From Companilactobacillus sp. RD055328 (lineage in GTDB: Bacteria > Bacillota > Bacilli > Lactobacillales > Lactobacillaceae): a DNA stretch of 64,000 nucleotides. The DNA lies in NCBI RefSeq assembly GCF_022835675.1, contig NZ_BQUT01000005.1:310001-374000 (forward strand), in the 5' to 3' direction. The notes beneath the pieces are model-generated. The model was not told the origin of the DNA, made no database searches, and saw only the letters and a program-made list of their open reading frames with translations. The position numbers and the translations under genes were made by a program. Positions 17,680 through 26,020 of this stretch are shown here, in pieces; position 1 is the stretch's first letter, and every line of letters starts with the position of its first letter.

Positions 17680-18105
17680 TTATCTAACTACCAAAACTGA
17701 TACTGGTGAATATTTCGCCATATAAGCAGCTTGGCTACCAAAGTATTTATTAATACCCCTTTTCGCCAATGAACCGACAATTAGCATATCCGGTTTAACT
17801 TGTGGAATGATTTTTTTAACAATTACTTCACCAGCTTTACCTTCACCAACAATAACGCTAACTTTGGCAACACCTTTTTCTTCTGCTTGTTTTTTATAGT
17901 CTTCAATATGTTTTTCTAATTCTGCTCGCTCGCCATGTATATAATCAATATCCATAGCTTGATAAACATTCATTTCATCACTTTCTAAAACAGATGCAAT
18001 AACTAGTTCGGCCTTATGTTCAACAGCTTCTTTTATCGCATGGTCAAATGCTAAAAGCGCATCTGCTGAATCATCTACACCAACCAAAATTCTTTTGATT
18101 TCCAT
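17680..18105 (-). CDS. Universal stress protein (UspA family)
   Basis: A 141-residue single Usp domain. N-terminus IKRILVGVDDSADALLAFDHA is typical, and the nucleotide-binding loop VGSLAKRGINKYFGSQA (G-x2-G-like pattern, near residues 112-128) suggests an ATP-binding type. It follows mntH by 14 nt behind a strong AAGGAGG site, so the two are co-transcribed and probably share manganese control. Known Usp proteins are cytosolic stress factors with poorly defined biochemistry; a role in manganese or acid stress is inference from the operon. Confidence 0.9.
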   Translation of the reverse strand: MEIKRILVGVDDSADALLAFDHAIKEAVEHKAELVIASVLESDEMNVYQAMDIDYIHGERAELEKHIEDYKKQAEEKGVAKVSVIVGEGKAGEVIVKKIIPQVKPDMLIVGSLAKRGINKYFGSQAAYMAKYSPVSVLVVR

Positions 18106-18119
18106 AGTAATTCCTCCTT

Positions 18120-19688
18120 TTATTCAAGACCAAGTTTTTCAGCATATTTCTTGTTACCTTTGTATAGTTCAAAGATTGTCCATACTAATAATGCTAAAAC
18201 ACCAATGATCAAAATATAAGCAATTAGATCAGCGATTTGAATTTCTGTACCTGTTGGATTTGCCCCAAAGAATGCCTCTAATTGTCCTGGCAAACCAATT
18301 AAATTCAAATAAGTAAGTCCTAAGACAGATATCCATCCTAAAGCTTTAATCCACAATGTATTCTTAAATCGATCACCCATTTCAACTCGACTATCAGTCA
18401 TCATTAGTAATGGTAGCATCGAAAATGGTAATGCGAAGGCTAAGAATACTTGTGAGTTATTCATCAAGTCGTTCAAGGCAGCATGTTCTTCAATAGCACT
18501 CTTTCCGCTTGTCATCATTACACAAATAATTACAGGAATAACTGAAATTACACGTGTAATCAATCTTCTAGCCCAAAGTGGCATTCTCATATGAACAAAA
18601 CCTTCCATAATTACTTGTCCCGTTAAGGTTCCAGTAATAGTTGAATTTTGTCCTGAAGCTAATAATGCTACGGCAAACAGAATAGAAAGTATTCCAGATT
18701 TAGCAACTCCAGCTAATACACTATTACTCAAAGTAGAACCATCAGATAAAGCTTGGAACAATCCAAAAAATGATGGATCTTTAACAGCGCCACTCTTAAA
18801 TACAGCAACACCCATGATTAATAATAGTGCATTTACAAAGAATGCCAATGTTAATTGGATATTAGAATCCCAAGCTGAGAATCTAACAGTTTGTGCTACA
18901 GATTCTTCATCCTTATGATCTATTTCACGTGTTTGGGAAATAGCAGAGTGAAGATATAAATTATGAGGCATAACTGTTGCACCAATAATTCCTAACGCAC
19001 CAGTTAATGGTGTTTGTCCACCGATATGTCTTGTTGATGAGAACGTATCAGCCGTTGGTACTAGTCCTTTTAATACTCCTGACCAATTTGGATCAGACAA
19101 TGCAACTTGATAAACGAATACTAGTAAGATAACCAAAATCAAAGCAACAACTAAGGCTTCAATTTTTCTAAATCCTACTTTAGTTAATAATAGCAATAAT
19201 AAAACATCGAGAACAGTTATTAGCACAGCAATTAATAATGGAATATTGAATAACAAATATAGAGCAATCGCTGCTCCAATAACTTCAGCAATATCCGTAG
19301 CCATAATAGCTAATTCTGTTAATATCCATAATACAATCCCCAAAGATTTACTTGTTCTAGCACGAATAGCTTGTGCTAAATCCATTTGACTCACAATGCC
19401 AAGCTTAGCTGCCATGTATTGTAACAACATCGCAATTAAGCTTGACATTAAGATGACTGACATCAATAGGTACTGGAAATTTTGACCTCCAGTGATTGAA
19501 GTTGACCAGTTACCTGGATCCATATATCCTACGGCAACTAATGCTCCTGGTCCTGAATAAGCAAATAATGTTTTCAAGAACCCCTTATCTTTTGGTACTT
19601 TAACGGTACCATTAATTTCTTCCAGTGATGGCCCATTCGCATATTCTATTAATTTATGCTTATGGGCAACCTTTTTTGAATCACTCAT
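18120..19688 (-). CDS. mntH: Nramp manganese transporter
   Basis: A 522-residue proton-coupled divalent metal importer of the Nramp family with about eleven helices. Metal-binding helix 1 motif DPGNWST (near residue 57) and helix 6 motif [10 protein letters not shown] (about 239-248) are both intact, marking true Mn/Fe transport. An AAGGAG site lies upstream of the ATG. Two MntR-type palindromes lie upstream. Lactobacilli accumulate manganese through such carriers. The gene heads a two-gene transcript with a universal stress protein. Confidence 0.96.
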   Translation of the reverse strand: MSDSKKVAHKHKLIEYANGPSLEEINGTVKVPKDKGFLKTLFAYSGPGALVAVGYMDPGNWSTSITGGQNFQYLLMSVILMSSLIAMLLQYMAAKLGIVSQMDLAQAIRARTSKSLGIVLWILTELAIMATDIAEVIGAAIALYLLFNIPLLIAVLITVLDVLLLLLLTKVGFRKIEALVVALILVILLVFVYQVALSDPNWSGVLKGLVPTADTFSSTRHIGGQTPLTGALGIIGATVMPHNLYLHSAISQTREIDHKDEESVAQTVRFSAWDSNIQLTLAFFVNALLLIMGVAVFKSGAVKDPSFFGLFQALSDGSTLSNSVLAGVAKSGILSILFAVALLASGQNSTITGTLTGQVIMEGFVHMRMPLWARRLITRVISVIPVIICVMMTSGKSAIEEHAALNDLMNNSQVFLAFALPFSMLPLLMMTDSRVEMGDRFKNTLWIKALGWISVLGLTYLNLIGLPGQLEAFFGANPTGTEIQIADLIAYILIIGVLALLVWTIFELYKGNKKYAEKLGLE

Positions 19689-19718
19689 AGTAATTCTCCT
19701 TTCAAATTATTACTCCCT

Positions 19719-19748
19719 ATTGTATGTCCTAAATATGAAATTATTCAA
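19719..19748 (-). promoter_or_regulatory. Promoter of mntH
   Basis: Minus strand: -35 TTGAAT (19743-19748), 18-bp spacer, -10 TACAAT (19719-19724), just downstream of the first MntR-type box. Confidence 0.55.
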
Positions 19749-19750
19749 CA

Positions 19751-19772
19751 TTTTTTAGGATACCCTAAAAAA
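19751..19772. promoter_or_regulatory. MntR-type operator box 1
   Basis: Perfect inverted repeat TTTTTTAGG-ATAC-CCTAAAAAA abutting the mntH -35. The TTAGG-N4-CCTAA core fits manganese-responsive DtxR/MntR operators of lactic acid bacteria. Confidence 0.7.
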
Positions 19773-19824
19773 TAACACACCCTAAACAAACGTATAAACC
19801 TTGATAAATCAACGCTTTAAATTA

Positions 19825-19838
19825 TTAGGGTAACCTAA
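19825..19838. promoter_or_regulatory. MntR-type operator box 2
   Basis: TTAGG-GTAA-CCTAA, the same core as box 1, centred 70 bp upstream. A half-site CCCTAA lies between them at 19780-19785. Confidence 0.65.
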
Positions 19839-19882
19839 GTTTTTTTATAGAAATGGTAGACCGCTAACAGTAAATGATAAAC

Positions 19883-19919
19883 AAAAAAGCGATATGTCTT
19901 ATAGACATATCGCTTTTTT
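19883..19919 (-). terminator. Terminator of the phosphatase gene
   Basis: AAAAAAGCGATATGTCT-TAT-AGACATATCGCTTTTTT, long perfect stem, bidirectional in form. Confidence 0.9.
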
Positions 19920-19928
19920 TCTTAATAT

Positions 19929-20384
19929 TTATTCCGAAACTTTGTTAATCCACTTAGGTAAAACTTCAGCAAGTTGTTGATATGTTCTTTCAAAATTTTC
20001 ATCATACCACGGATCTTGAATTTCGTATTGTTCATCAAGTACAGAAGTAGCCATATAAATTTTACTTTTTGCCTTATCATTTGGTGCCAGTTTAATTAAA
20101 TCATCAATATTAGAATTATCCATTCCAATAATATAATCGAACTCTTCAAAATCATTATCTGTAATTTTGCGTGCGTAATGTTCAATCATCGGAACATTCT
20201 TTTCTTTTAACTTTGCTATTGTTCCATTATGAGGTGGGTTCCCTATTTCATAAGTGGAAGTTGCAGCTGACTGTATTTTAATCTGATCAGATAACTTTGC
20301 TTCTTTGACTAAATTAAACATCATCATTTCTGCCATTGGTGATCTACAAATATTACCTAAGCACACAAAAAGTATTGATTTCAT
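19929..20384 (-). CDS. Low-molecular-weight protein tyrosine phosphatase
   Basis: A 151-residue phosphatase. Active-site P-loop VCLGNICRSPMAE (C-x5-R, residues 7-19) and the distal DPWYD general-acid loop (near residue 121) define the LMW-PTP family. The ATG at 20384 is used because the AAGGAG site sits 8 nt upstream; the in-frame GTG at 20399 precedes that site. In Firmicutes such enzymes dephosphorylate protein tyrosine or arginine; which applies here is not clear (the residue after the N-I in the loop, C-R-S, fits either). Monocistronic. Confidence 0.9.
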   Translation of the reverse strand: MKSILFVCLGNICRSPMAEMMMFNLVKEAKLSDQIKIQSAATSTYEIGNPPHNGTIAKLKEKNVPMIEHYARKITDNDFEEFDYIIGMDNSNIDDLIKLAPNDKAKSKIYMATSVLDEQYEIQDPWYDENFERTYQQLAEVLPKWINKVSE

Positions 20385-20445
20385 GACTTTCTCCTTCACT
20401 TTTTAATTAATTATATCATGAATTAAATATTTTTTATCAAATAGC

Positions 20446-20474
20446 TTGCATTATAAAATTCTAATGATTATAAT
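20446..20474 (+). promoter_or_regulatory. Promoter of candidate sRNA 1
   Basis: -35 TTGCAT (20446-20451), exact 17-bp spacer, consensus -10 TATAAT (20469-20474). No coding frame follows on the plus strand. Confidence 0.65.
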
Positions 20475-20480
20475 TAGTTT

Positions 20481-20593
20481 CAAATGGAAGATAATTTTCT
20501 CCATTTTAACTTAACACCTCGGTGTTCCCCCTAACACCAATTTTTTAGTATTTCCCCTAATGAAAAAGCTAACGAATTTCGTTAGCTTTTTTT
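20481..20593 (+). ncRNA. Candidate trans-acting sRNA 1 with C-rich loops
   Basis: About 113 nt from the predicted start to the terminator. A 5' hairpin (AAATGGA / TCCATTT, 20482-20505) is followed by two mutually exclusive hairpins: AACACC-UC-GGUGUU, or GGUGUU-CCCCCU-AACACC (20521-20538), whose loop is all C plus U. A single-stranded UUUCCCCUAAU (20551-20561) precedes the terminator stem AAAGCTAACGAA / TTCGTTAGCTTT with T7. C-runs in loops are typical of Gram-positive sRNAs that pair with Shine-Dalgarno sites. No ORF with a ribosome site is present. Transcription is not shown. Confidence 0.5.
20562..20593. terminator. Bidirectional terminator between candidate sRNA 1 and pepV
   Basis: AAAAAGCTAACGAA-TTTCGTTAGCTTTTTTT, strong in both directions. 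Confidence 0.9.
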
Positions 20594-20596
20594 GAT

Positions 20597-21934
20597 TTAT
20601 TTAATTAATAGTTGATACAGTGCTTCCGCATATATTTCCATTGCAGTTCGCATATCTTTTAGCGGCCAATTCTCATTAGCTTGATGCATGAAATCTGGAG
20701 TTGTTGTCAACATTGCACCGAAAGCAACACTATTCTTCATAGTACGAGCAAACGTTGCACCTCCTGAAATACCAGGTTGTGATTTTGTATCCCCTGTTAT
20801 TTTGGCATATGAACTCATCAATGTATTAACTAGCTCACTGTCTTTTGGAACATACAATGGTTCAAGATAATCAAAATCTTCATATCTTAGACCAAATGGT
20901 GCTACTTTTTCTTCGATAGTTTTAATAAGATCATCGTGTTCTACTTTAACTGGAATACGCATGTCAATTTGCATACGTGATTCTTTTTCATTGATTTGTA
21001 GACTCGAAATATTAAATGTTAATTGACCAGAAACGTCGTCTTTTATCTCACCTAATATGTTTGATCCAGTAGCATCTTCACCAAATTGTTTGATGAATTC
21101 AAGAGCTTCAACTCCGTCAAAGACATCTGCCAAGGCAATTGCTAAACGTAAAACAGCATTAGTACCTTCTGGAGCATTCATAGCGTGAACAGAATTACCT
21201 TGAACTGTTAAGCCATCAGTATTTCTTTCGTATTCAAAACCATGATTTTTTAATGCAGATTCTACTTTATCTAGCTTTGGACCATTGTAGTTTGCTAATC
21301 CAGGAACCGCATTGAAAGCATTCATCAAATCAAGCTCTAGTTTATCAGTTCCAGGTCCAATCAAATATGATTGTTGAAGTCCTTTTTCAGCATAAACTAG
21401 TGGGAATTCAGCATCGGGTGCAATCCCCATGTCAATTCCACTTTCTTTTTGGTTATACTTATCCATGCCACGCCATAAGATTTCTTCATCAGTTCCAAAT
21501 ATAAATCTAATACGTTTATTAAATGTATATCCTTGATCTAAGAGAGCTTTTACTGTGAAAAGTGATGCAATAGTAGGGCCTTTATCATCTTGTGTACCAC
21601 GGCCAAATAGTGAGCCATCTTTTTGTACTAATTCAAATGGATTAGTATCCCAAGCAGATAAGTCACCCGCAGGTACAACATCCACATGACAGATTAAGCC
21701 AAAGATTTCATCACCCTCGCCGATTTCCGCATAACCGTAATAACCCTCAGGGTCTTCGTAAGTTCTAAATCCTAATTCATCAGCGATTTTAATAATTTCA
21801 TCTAATGCTAAGCGAATTCCTTTACCAAAAGGAGCATTAGGCTCAGCTTCTGTATTAAATGATGGTTGTGCAACCAAGCGTTCTAACGCTTTGATTGCTG
21901 AGTTTTGTATTTCATCTGTTATATAGTTAGTCAT
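20597..21934 (-). CDS. pepV: Dipeptidase PepV (M20 family)
   Basis: A 445-residue zinc dipeptidase of the PepV subfamily. Metal ligands: CHVDVVPAG (His and Asp near residues 83-87), GRGTQDDKGP (bridging Asp), the DEEILWRGM stretch (catalytic and metal Glu) and PDAEFP. The C-terminal block HQANENWP supplies the last His. Length matches lactobacillar PepV. It hydrolyses a broad range of dipeptides in the cytosol. It lies 12 nt downstream of a YfcC-type transporter and is probably co-transcribed, suggesting linked peptide or amino-acid uptake and hydrolysis. Confidence 0.93.
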   Translation of the reverse strand: MTNYITDEIQNSAIKALERLVAQPSFNTEAEPNAPFGKGIRLALDEIIKIADELGFRTYEDPEGYYGYAEIGEGDEIFGLICHVDVVPAGDLSAWDTNPFELVQKDGSLFGRGTQDDKGPTIASLFTVKALLDQGYTFNKRIRFIFGTDEEILWRGMDKYNQKESGIDMGIAPDAEFPLVYAEKGLQQSYLIGPGTDKLELDLMNAFNAVPGLANYNGPKLDKVESALKNHGFEYERNTDGLTVQGNSVHAMNAPEGTNAVLRLAIALADVFDGVEALEFIKQFGEDATGSNILGEIKDDVSGQLTFNISSLQINEKESRMQIDMRIPVKVEHDDLIKTIEEKVAPFGLRYEDFDYLEPLYVPKDSELVNTLMSSYAKITGDTKSQPGISGGATFARTMKNSVAFGAMLTTTPDFMHQANENWPLKDMRTAMEIYAEALYQLLIK

Positions 21935-21946
21935 AAAAATTCCTCC

Positions 21947-23449
21947 TTAAATTAAGGTACAAATTACTAGATAAACCATAGTTACTAGAGCCAAAATCCC
22001 CATTAATTTTGCAGTATATTTCAACCAAGTAATAATATCAACATGAGCGATTGCTAAGGCACCCATAACAATTCCAGAAGTTGGTGTAATAATATTTACC
22101 CAACCAATAGCGCCTTGATAAGCAGTAATAATAAGATCAGGTGAAACACCAGAGAACTTACCAAGAGGTCCCATAATTCCCATTGTTGCAGCAGCAAGTC
22201 CTGATGTTGATGGAATTAAGAATGACATCGGAATATAGAAAATAAATGTCAATACGATGAAAACTCCTGATGGTAGATTTTGAAGTCCTTGTTCTCCAGC
22301 ATGTAATACTGTGGCAGTAATATAACCATCATTCATTACAATTTGAATACCACGAGCAACTGCAATAACAATTGCAACACTTAAAAATTCACCCATTCCA
22401 CCAAGAAATGCATCGATAAAGTCGCTCTCACGCATTCTATAAACAAACATGATTACTACCGACATGAATAAGAATAGCATTGTCATTTCACCGAAATACC
22501 ATGTACCAAATGGTGCCATGTCACGCCCTAAGAAATCACCCACAAACGGAATTTTAACTATCCATTTTGTAATATCATCAAAGAAAGTCCACTTAGGGTT
22601 AATACTATTCCAAGGAACCAATCCAACAATCATTACGATAAATGTTGTAGCGAATAGCACTAGAACTGATTTTTGACGACCTGTCATATCTGCTTCATCT
22701 GTATCTTCTTTGATAGCAAACTCTTTTAAATCTTCTTCACGACGAGCATAGACATAAGATTTTTTAGGGTCTTTTTTTACTTTGTTTGCGTAACGCATAA
22801 CATAAATAATACTGATTGATATTGTGATAATTAATAAGATTAAACGTTGAATTAATCCATCTCCAGGAGAGATATTTAAGCTTTGTGAAGCTACTCCTGT
22901 AGCAAACGGATTGACTGTTGATGCTAATATTCCGACTTGTGATCCAATAAGTGCAATTGATATTGCCACAAGTGAATCAAAACCAACACTAATCATAACG
23001 GCAATTAGAATTGGGTAGAAAGCAATAGTTTCTTCACCCATACCAAATGTTGAACCACCAATGGCAAAAAGAGTCATCAGAATAGGAATCAACAGTTTTT
23101 CTTTGCCAGCATACTTTTTCAAAGTAGCAGAAATTCCGTCATCTAGTGCTTTAGTCTTATTAACTACTCCTAAGAAGCCACCAATAACTAAAATAAATAA
23201 TGAAATGGCAACTGTCCCATCGCCGTCAGCAGTTCCAACCATTCCTTTGATTGGAGCCATAAAGACATCCCATAATCCTTGTGGATTAGCGGCTGTTTTA
23301 TGGTATGTATTAGCAATAATTTCTCCAGATTTTGTTGTCGCATATTGTCCCGCAGGAATGATCCAAGTCAAAACTGCGACTGCAATAATTAAGAAAAATA
23401 AAATTGTAAAAGATGAGGGCATTTGAAATTTTTTCTTATTTTTTAGCAT
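21947..23449 (-). CDS. YfcC-family membrane transporter
   Basis: A 500-residue carrier with about twelve helices, of the YfcC / C4-dicarboxylate-anaerobic-carrier (DcuC-like) group: TILFFLIIAVAVLTWIIPAG at the start, conserved FGMGEETIAFYP and the NPFATGVAS motif in the middle, and PSTSGLAAATMGIMGPL near the end. The ATG at 23449 has an AAGGAAG site at good spacing; the longer frame to 23512 lacks one. Relatives move amino acids, peptides or dicarboxylates. Coupling to pepV suggests a peptide or amino-acid substrate, which is inference. Confidence 0.82.
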   Translation of the reverse strand: MLKNKKKFQMPSSFTILFFLIIAVAVLTWIIPAGQYATTKSGEIIANTYHKTAANPQGLWDVFMAPIKGMVGTADGDGTVAISLFILVIGGFLGVVNKTKALDDGISATLKKYAGKEKLLIPILMTLFAIGGSTFGMGEETIAFYPILIAVMISVGFDSLVAISIALIGSQVGILASTVNPFATGVASQSLNISPGDGLIQRLILLIITISISIIYVMRYANKVKKDPKKSYVYARREEDLKEFAIKEDTDEADMTGRQKSVLVLFATTFIVMIVGLVPWNSINPKWTFFDDITKWIVKIPFVGDFLGRDMAPFGTWYFGEMTMLFLFMSVVIMFVYRMRESDFIDAFLGGMGEFLSVAIVIAVARGIQIVMNDGYITATVLHAGEQGLQNLPSGVFIVLTFIFYIPMSFLIPSTSGLAAATMGIMGPLGKFSGVSPDLIITAYQGAIGWVNIITPTSGIVMGALAIAHVDIITWLKYTAKLMGILALVTMVYLVICTLI

Positions 23450-23556
23450 AATCCACTTCCTTTTCCTGTAATGTATACGATTTATATATAAGCATACTGT
23501 AGAACATAGCATTAATAAAGGTAATTATTAAAATAAAATTAATTTTATATCAGAAT

Positions 23557-23588
23557 AAAAAAACGCTAATATAAATTAGCGTTTTTTA
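23557..23588 (-). terminator. Terminator of the pyrimidine operon
   Basis: AAAAACGCTAAT-ATAA-ATTAGCGTTTTTT, just past pyrD. Confidence 0.88.
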
Positions 23589-23589
23589 G

Positions 23590-24576
23590 TTAGATAGTGT
23601 TAATAATATTCTTAAAAATACTTGGTCCTTCATATATCATTCCAGAATAAATTTGAATTAAATCCGCTCCTGCTTCTATTGCTAACTTAGCATCTTCTGC
23701 ATTAAAAATGCCACCAGAATGCATAATTACTAAATCTTCACCATAATTTTCTTTTATGTATCTTACTTGTTTAAGTACCATCTTAAATAGCGGTTTACCA
23801 CTCAATCCGCCAACTGCATTTTGGTTTTTTGATACTAGTGATTCTCTTTTTTTGGAGGTATTAGATAAAACTACTCCTTCAATTTCATTAACTACACTAT
23901 CCAAACATTCTTTTAAGCTTTGGTTATCAAGATCACTACTAAATTTCAAAAAGATTGGTTTTGATGTTTTAATTTGATTTAAGAGTTCTACGATTACATC
24001 TTTTGTCTGTAAACTTTGGACTCCTTCTTGATTTGGACAGCTCAAATTTAAAGTGATGAAGTCACAAGACTGTTCTATTATTGAAACAGTTTCAGCCATT
24101 TCTTTTATCATTATTTCTGTTGATAATCCATGATTAGGAGCAACACTAAGACCGATAGTTGTTTCTGGCTTAACTTTAGCAATGCTGTCTCTGACTTTTT
24201 TTACTCCCACATTATTCAATCCCATATTATTAATCAGTGCTTTGTCTTCCGATAAACGATGTGCTCGCGGTTTCTTATTGCCGTCTTGAGGTCTCAATGT
24301 AACGCTACCTATTTCTACGAATCCAGCACCTAAAGCGGCTATCCCGTTATAGAACTCTCCGTTTTTATCAAATCCGGCAGCCATTCCAACTTTATTTTTA
24401 TATTCAACATTACCGATAGTTACAGGATTATGCTCCTTAACTTTAAATAGTTGTTCTGTTAGTTTCATAAGTCTTGAACTTCTGTGAACTTTTGCTAGTC
24501 CATCCGCTACTAACTTATGATCTGTTTCTGGATCAAGCGCAAAAGCTATAGGTCGCATTATTCTGTATAAAATCAA
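23590..24576 (-). CDS. pyrD: Dihydroorotate dehydrogenase, class-2-like
   Basis: A 328-residue FMN enzyme oxidising dihydroorotate to orotate. N-terminal LYRIMRPIAFALDPETDH, AAGFDKNGEFYNG, GSVTLRPQDGNKKPR and NNMGLNN are typical of membrane-associated class 2 enzymes, and the FMN/phosphate GAD-IQIYSG loop ends it. Unusually, the catalytic-base motif reads NLSCPN with Cys, as in soluble class 1, where class 2 has Ser (N-S-S-P-N). The TTG start at 24576 overlaps the pyrE stop by 4 bases and keeps the conserved LYR segment; ATG 24558 is an alternative start. Electron acceptor is uncertain. Last gene of the operon. Confidence 0.9.
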   Translation of the reverse strand: MILYRIMRPIAFALDPETDHKLVADGLAKVHRSSRLMKLTEQLFKVKEHNPVTIGNVEYKNKVGMAAGFDKNGEFYNGIAALGAGFVEIGSVTLRPQDGNKKPRAHRLSEDKALINNMGLNNVGVKKVRDSIAKVKPETTIGLSVAPNHGLSTEIMIKEMAETVSIIEQSCDFITLNLSCPNQEGVQSLQTKDVIVELLNQIKTSKPIFLKFSSDLDNQSLKECLDSVVNEIEGVVLSNTSKKRESLVSKNQNAVGGLSGKPLFKMVLKQVRYIKENYGEDLVIMHSGGIFNAEDAKLAIEAGADLIQIYSGMIYEGPSIFKNIINTI

Positions 24577-25205
24577 TTAGTTACACCATCCTTTAGGTCT
24601 TTATGCCATTTTTTTAATAGGGTTAATTCATCATCTGTTATGTAGTCAATTTCTCTTGCCGTTTTTATTAAGTCAGAAAAACTTGCTATGGTAATTAATT
24701 CAGTATTTTTATCAGCAAAATTTCTATCAGCTTCATTTAATCCGTATGAGAATATTGCGGCAGTTCCAATTACATTTGCACCGGTATCTCTAATCGCATC
24801 TACAGTTTGTAAGATACTTCCACCCGTTGAGATTAAGTCATCTATTAAAACAACATTATCGCCAGCTTCGCATCTTCCTTCTATTTGTTTTCCTTTTCCA
24901 TGATCCTTTGGTGTTGTTCGTACATAATTAAGTGGTAGTTGTAAGATATTAGCAACCTGTGTCGCATGTGGAATTCCTGCAGTTGCTACACCTCCAATTA
25001 CGGTCACTTTTGGATAAGTTGCTCTGATTTTGTCTGCCAATAATTGTGCAATATTTTGTCTAATTTTTGGATAAGCAATAACGGCCCTATTATCTGTATA
25101 AATTGGCGATTTTAATCCACTAGCCCACGTATATGGATTATTAACATTTAACGAAATTGCTTTTATTTCTAATAAGTCTTTTATCAAATCAGTCGCTGTA
25201 TACAT
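24573..25205 (-). CDS. pyrE: Orotate phosphoribosyltransferase
   Basis: A 210-residue type I phosphoribosyltransferase making orotidine-5'-phosphate from orotate and PRPP. PRPP-binding motif VVLIDDLISTGGSI is near residues 120-133; YVRTTPKDHGKGKQIEG is the flexible catalytic loop. The ATG at 25205 (TAATG overlap with the pyrF stop) is preferred over a GTG at 25214. Genes on both sides overlap it, indicating tight translational coupling with pyrF and pyrD. Confidence 0.95.
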   Translation of the reverse strand: MYTATDLIKDLLEIKAISLNVNNPYTWASGLKSPIYTDNRAVIAYPKIRQNIAQLLADKIRATYPKVTVIGGVATAGIPHATQVANILQLPLNYVRTTPKDHGKGKQIEGRCEAGDNVVLIDDLISTGGSILQTVDAIRDTGANVIGTAAIFSYGLNEADRNFADKNTELITIASFSDLIKTAREIDYITDDELTLLKKWHKDLKDGVTN

Positions 25206-25903
25206 TAACTCCACTCTCCTTTTATTTTTTTATATGTTAATAAAGGATCTTCACTTTTTATTATTGGTCTACCAATAACAATGCCATCACTGCCTAATTC
25301 TTTGGCAAGTTGGGGAGTCACTACTCTTTTTTGTTCATCATTACTTGCCCATGTTGGTCTTACTCCGGGATTAATACAAAGGAATTCTTTGCTTGTTTTT
25401 TCTTTTATTGTCGCTATTTCAAGCGCTGAAGAAATAACTCCATCTGCCCCGAATTTATAAGCTAACTGTGCCAAATTAGTTACATTCTCATTACTAGAAT
25501 AATTGATGTGAAAATCGTCACGTAAATTAGTATCATTCAACGAAGTAAGTTGTGTAACAGCAAGTAACTTAGTGTTATTTTTATGACTTAACAAACCTCT
25601 TTTAGCAGCAGCTATCATTTCGCTCCCACCATTTGCATGAACTGTTAAATACTGAATATCCCACTGTGAAATAATGCGACAAGTTCTCTCAACAGTGTTA
25701 GGAATATCATTTAGTTTTAAGTCTAAAAACACTGAAATATCAAGATTTCTAATATCTTTAATAAATTCAACGCCATAATTGACAAACATTTCTAGGCCAA
25801 TCTTCACAAATGGCTTTTCATCATTTTTTAATAGTTTGGAAATTAATGCCATACATTCTTCTTTGCTATCGTAATCAAGAGCAATAATGATCGGTCTACT
25901 CAT
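25205..25903 (-). CDS. pyrF: Orotidine 5'-phosphate decarboxylase
   Basis: A 232-residue TIM-barrel enzyme forming UMP from OMP. The catalytic D-x-K-x-x-D motif appears as LDLKLNDIPNT (about residues 60-70); IALDYDS at the N-terminus and GIVIGRPI at the phosphate site are typical. The ATG at 25903 lies inside the last codons of a 39-residue ORF, so its translation may depend on that ORF. Length is normal. Confidence 0.95.
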   Translation of the reverse strand: MSRPIIIALDYDSKEECMALISKLLKNDEKPFVKIGLEMFVNYGVEFIKDIRNLDISVFLDLKLNDIPNTVERTCRIISQWDIQYLTVHANGGSEMIAAAKRGLLSHKNNTKLLAVTQLTSLNDTNLRDDFHINYSSNENVTNLAQLAYKFGADGVISSALEIATIKEKTSKEFLCINPGVRPTWASNDEQKRVVTPQLAKELGSDGIVIGRPIIKSEDPLLTYKKIKGEWS

Positions 25904-26015
25904 CTTTTACCTCATACTGTTTATATTTACGGGAAATATCTTCCCAAAAAATTGCCTTTGTTGTAATTAAAGTAATTTCAAGTTTATAGTCATTAAATAT
26001 TGAAAATAAATACAT
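25896..26015 (-). CDS. 39-residue ORF between pyrC and pyrF
   Basis: ATG at 26015 with a GGAGG site 9 nt upstream that overlaps the end of pyrC. The frame stops 8 bases inside pyrF (ATGAGTAG), an arrangement of translational coupling. The predicted peptide is MYLFSIFNDYKLEITLITTK followed by a charged segment (WEDISRKYKQYEVKDE); it has no clear membrane helix. I recognise no family. It may be a real small protein, or a short leader whose translation delivers ribosomes to pyrF, which lacks a strong site of its own. In other lactobacilli carA/carB often occupy this position. Confidence 0.5.
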   Translation of the reverse strand: MYLFSIFNDYKLEITLITTKAIFWEDISRKYKQYEVKDE

Positions 26016-26020
26016 AATAT

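Noticed and set aside
19801-19813. Palindrome TTGATAAATCAA near the MntR boxes as an FNR site
   Set aside because: The spacing between half-sites is 2 bases, not the 4 required for Crp/Fnr operators.
20429-20593. CRISPR-like or mobile repeat explanation for the C-rich intergenic regions
   Set aside because: There are only two loci far apart, with no terminal repeats or transposase, and the repeats are hairpin arms; sRNA genes explain them better.
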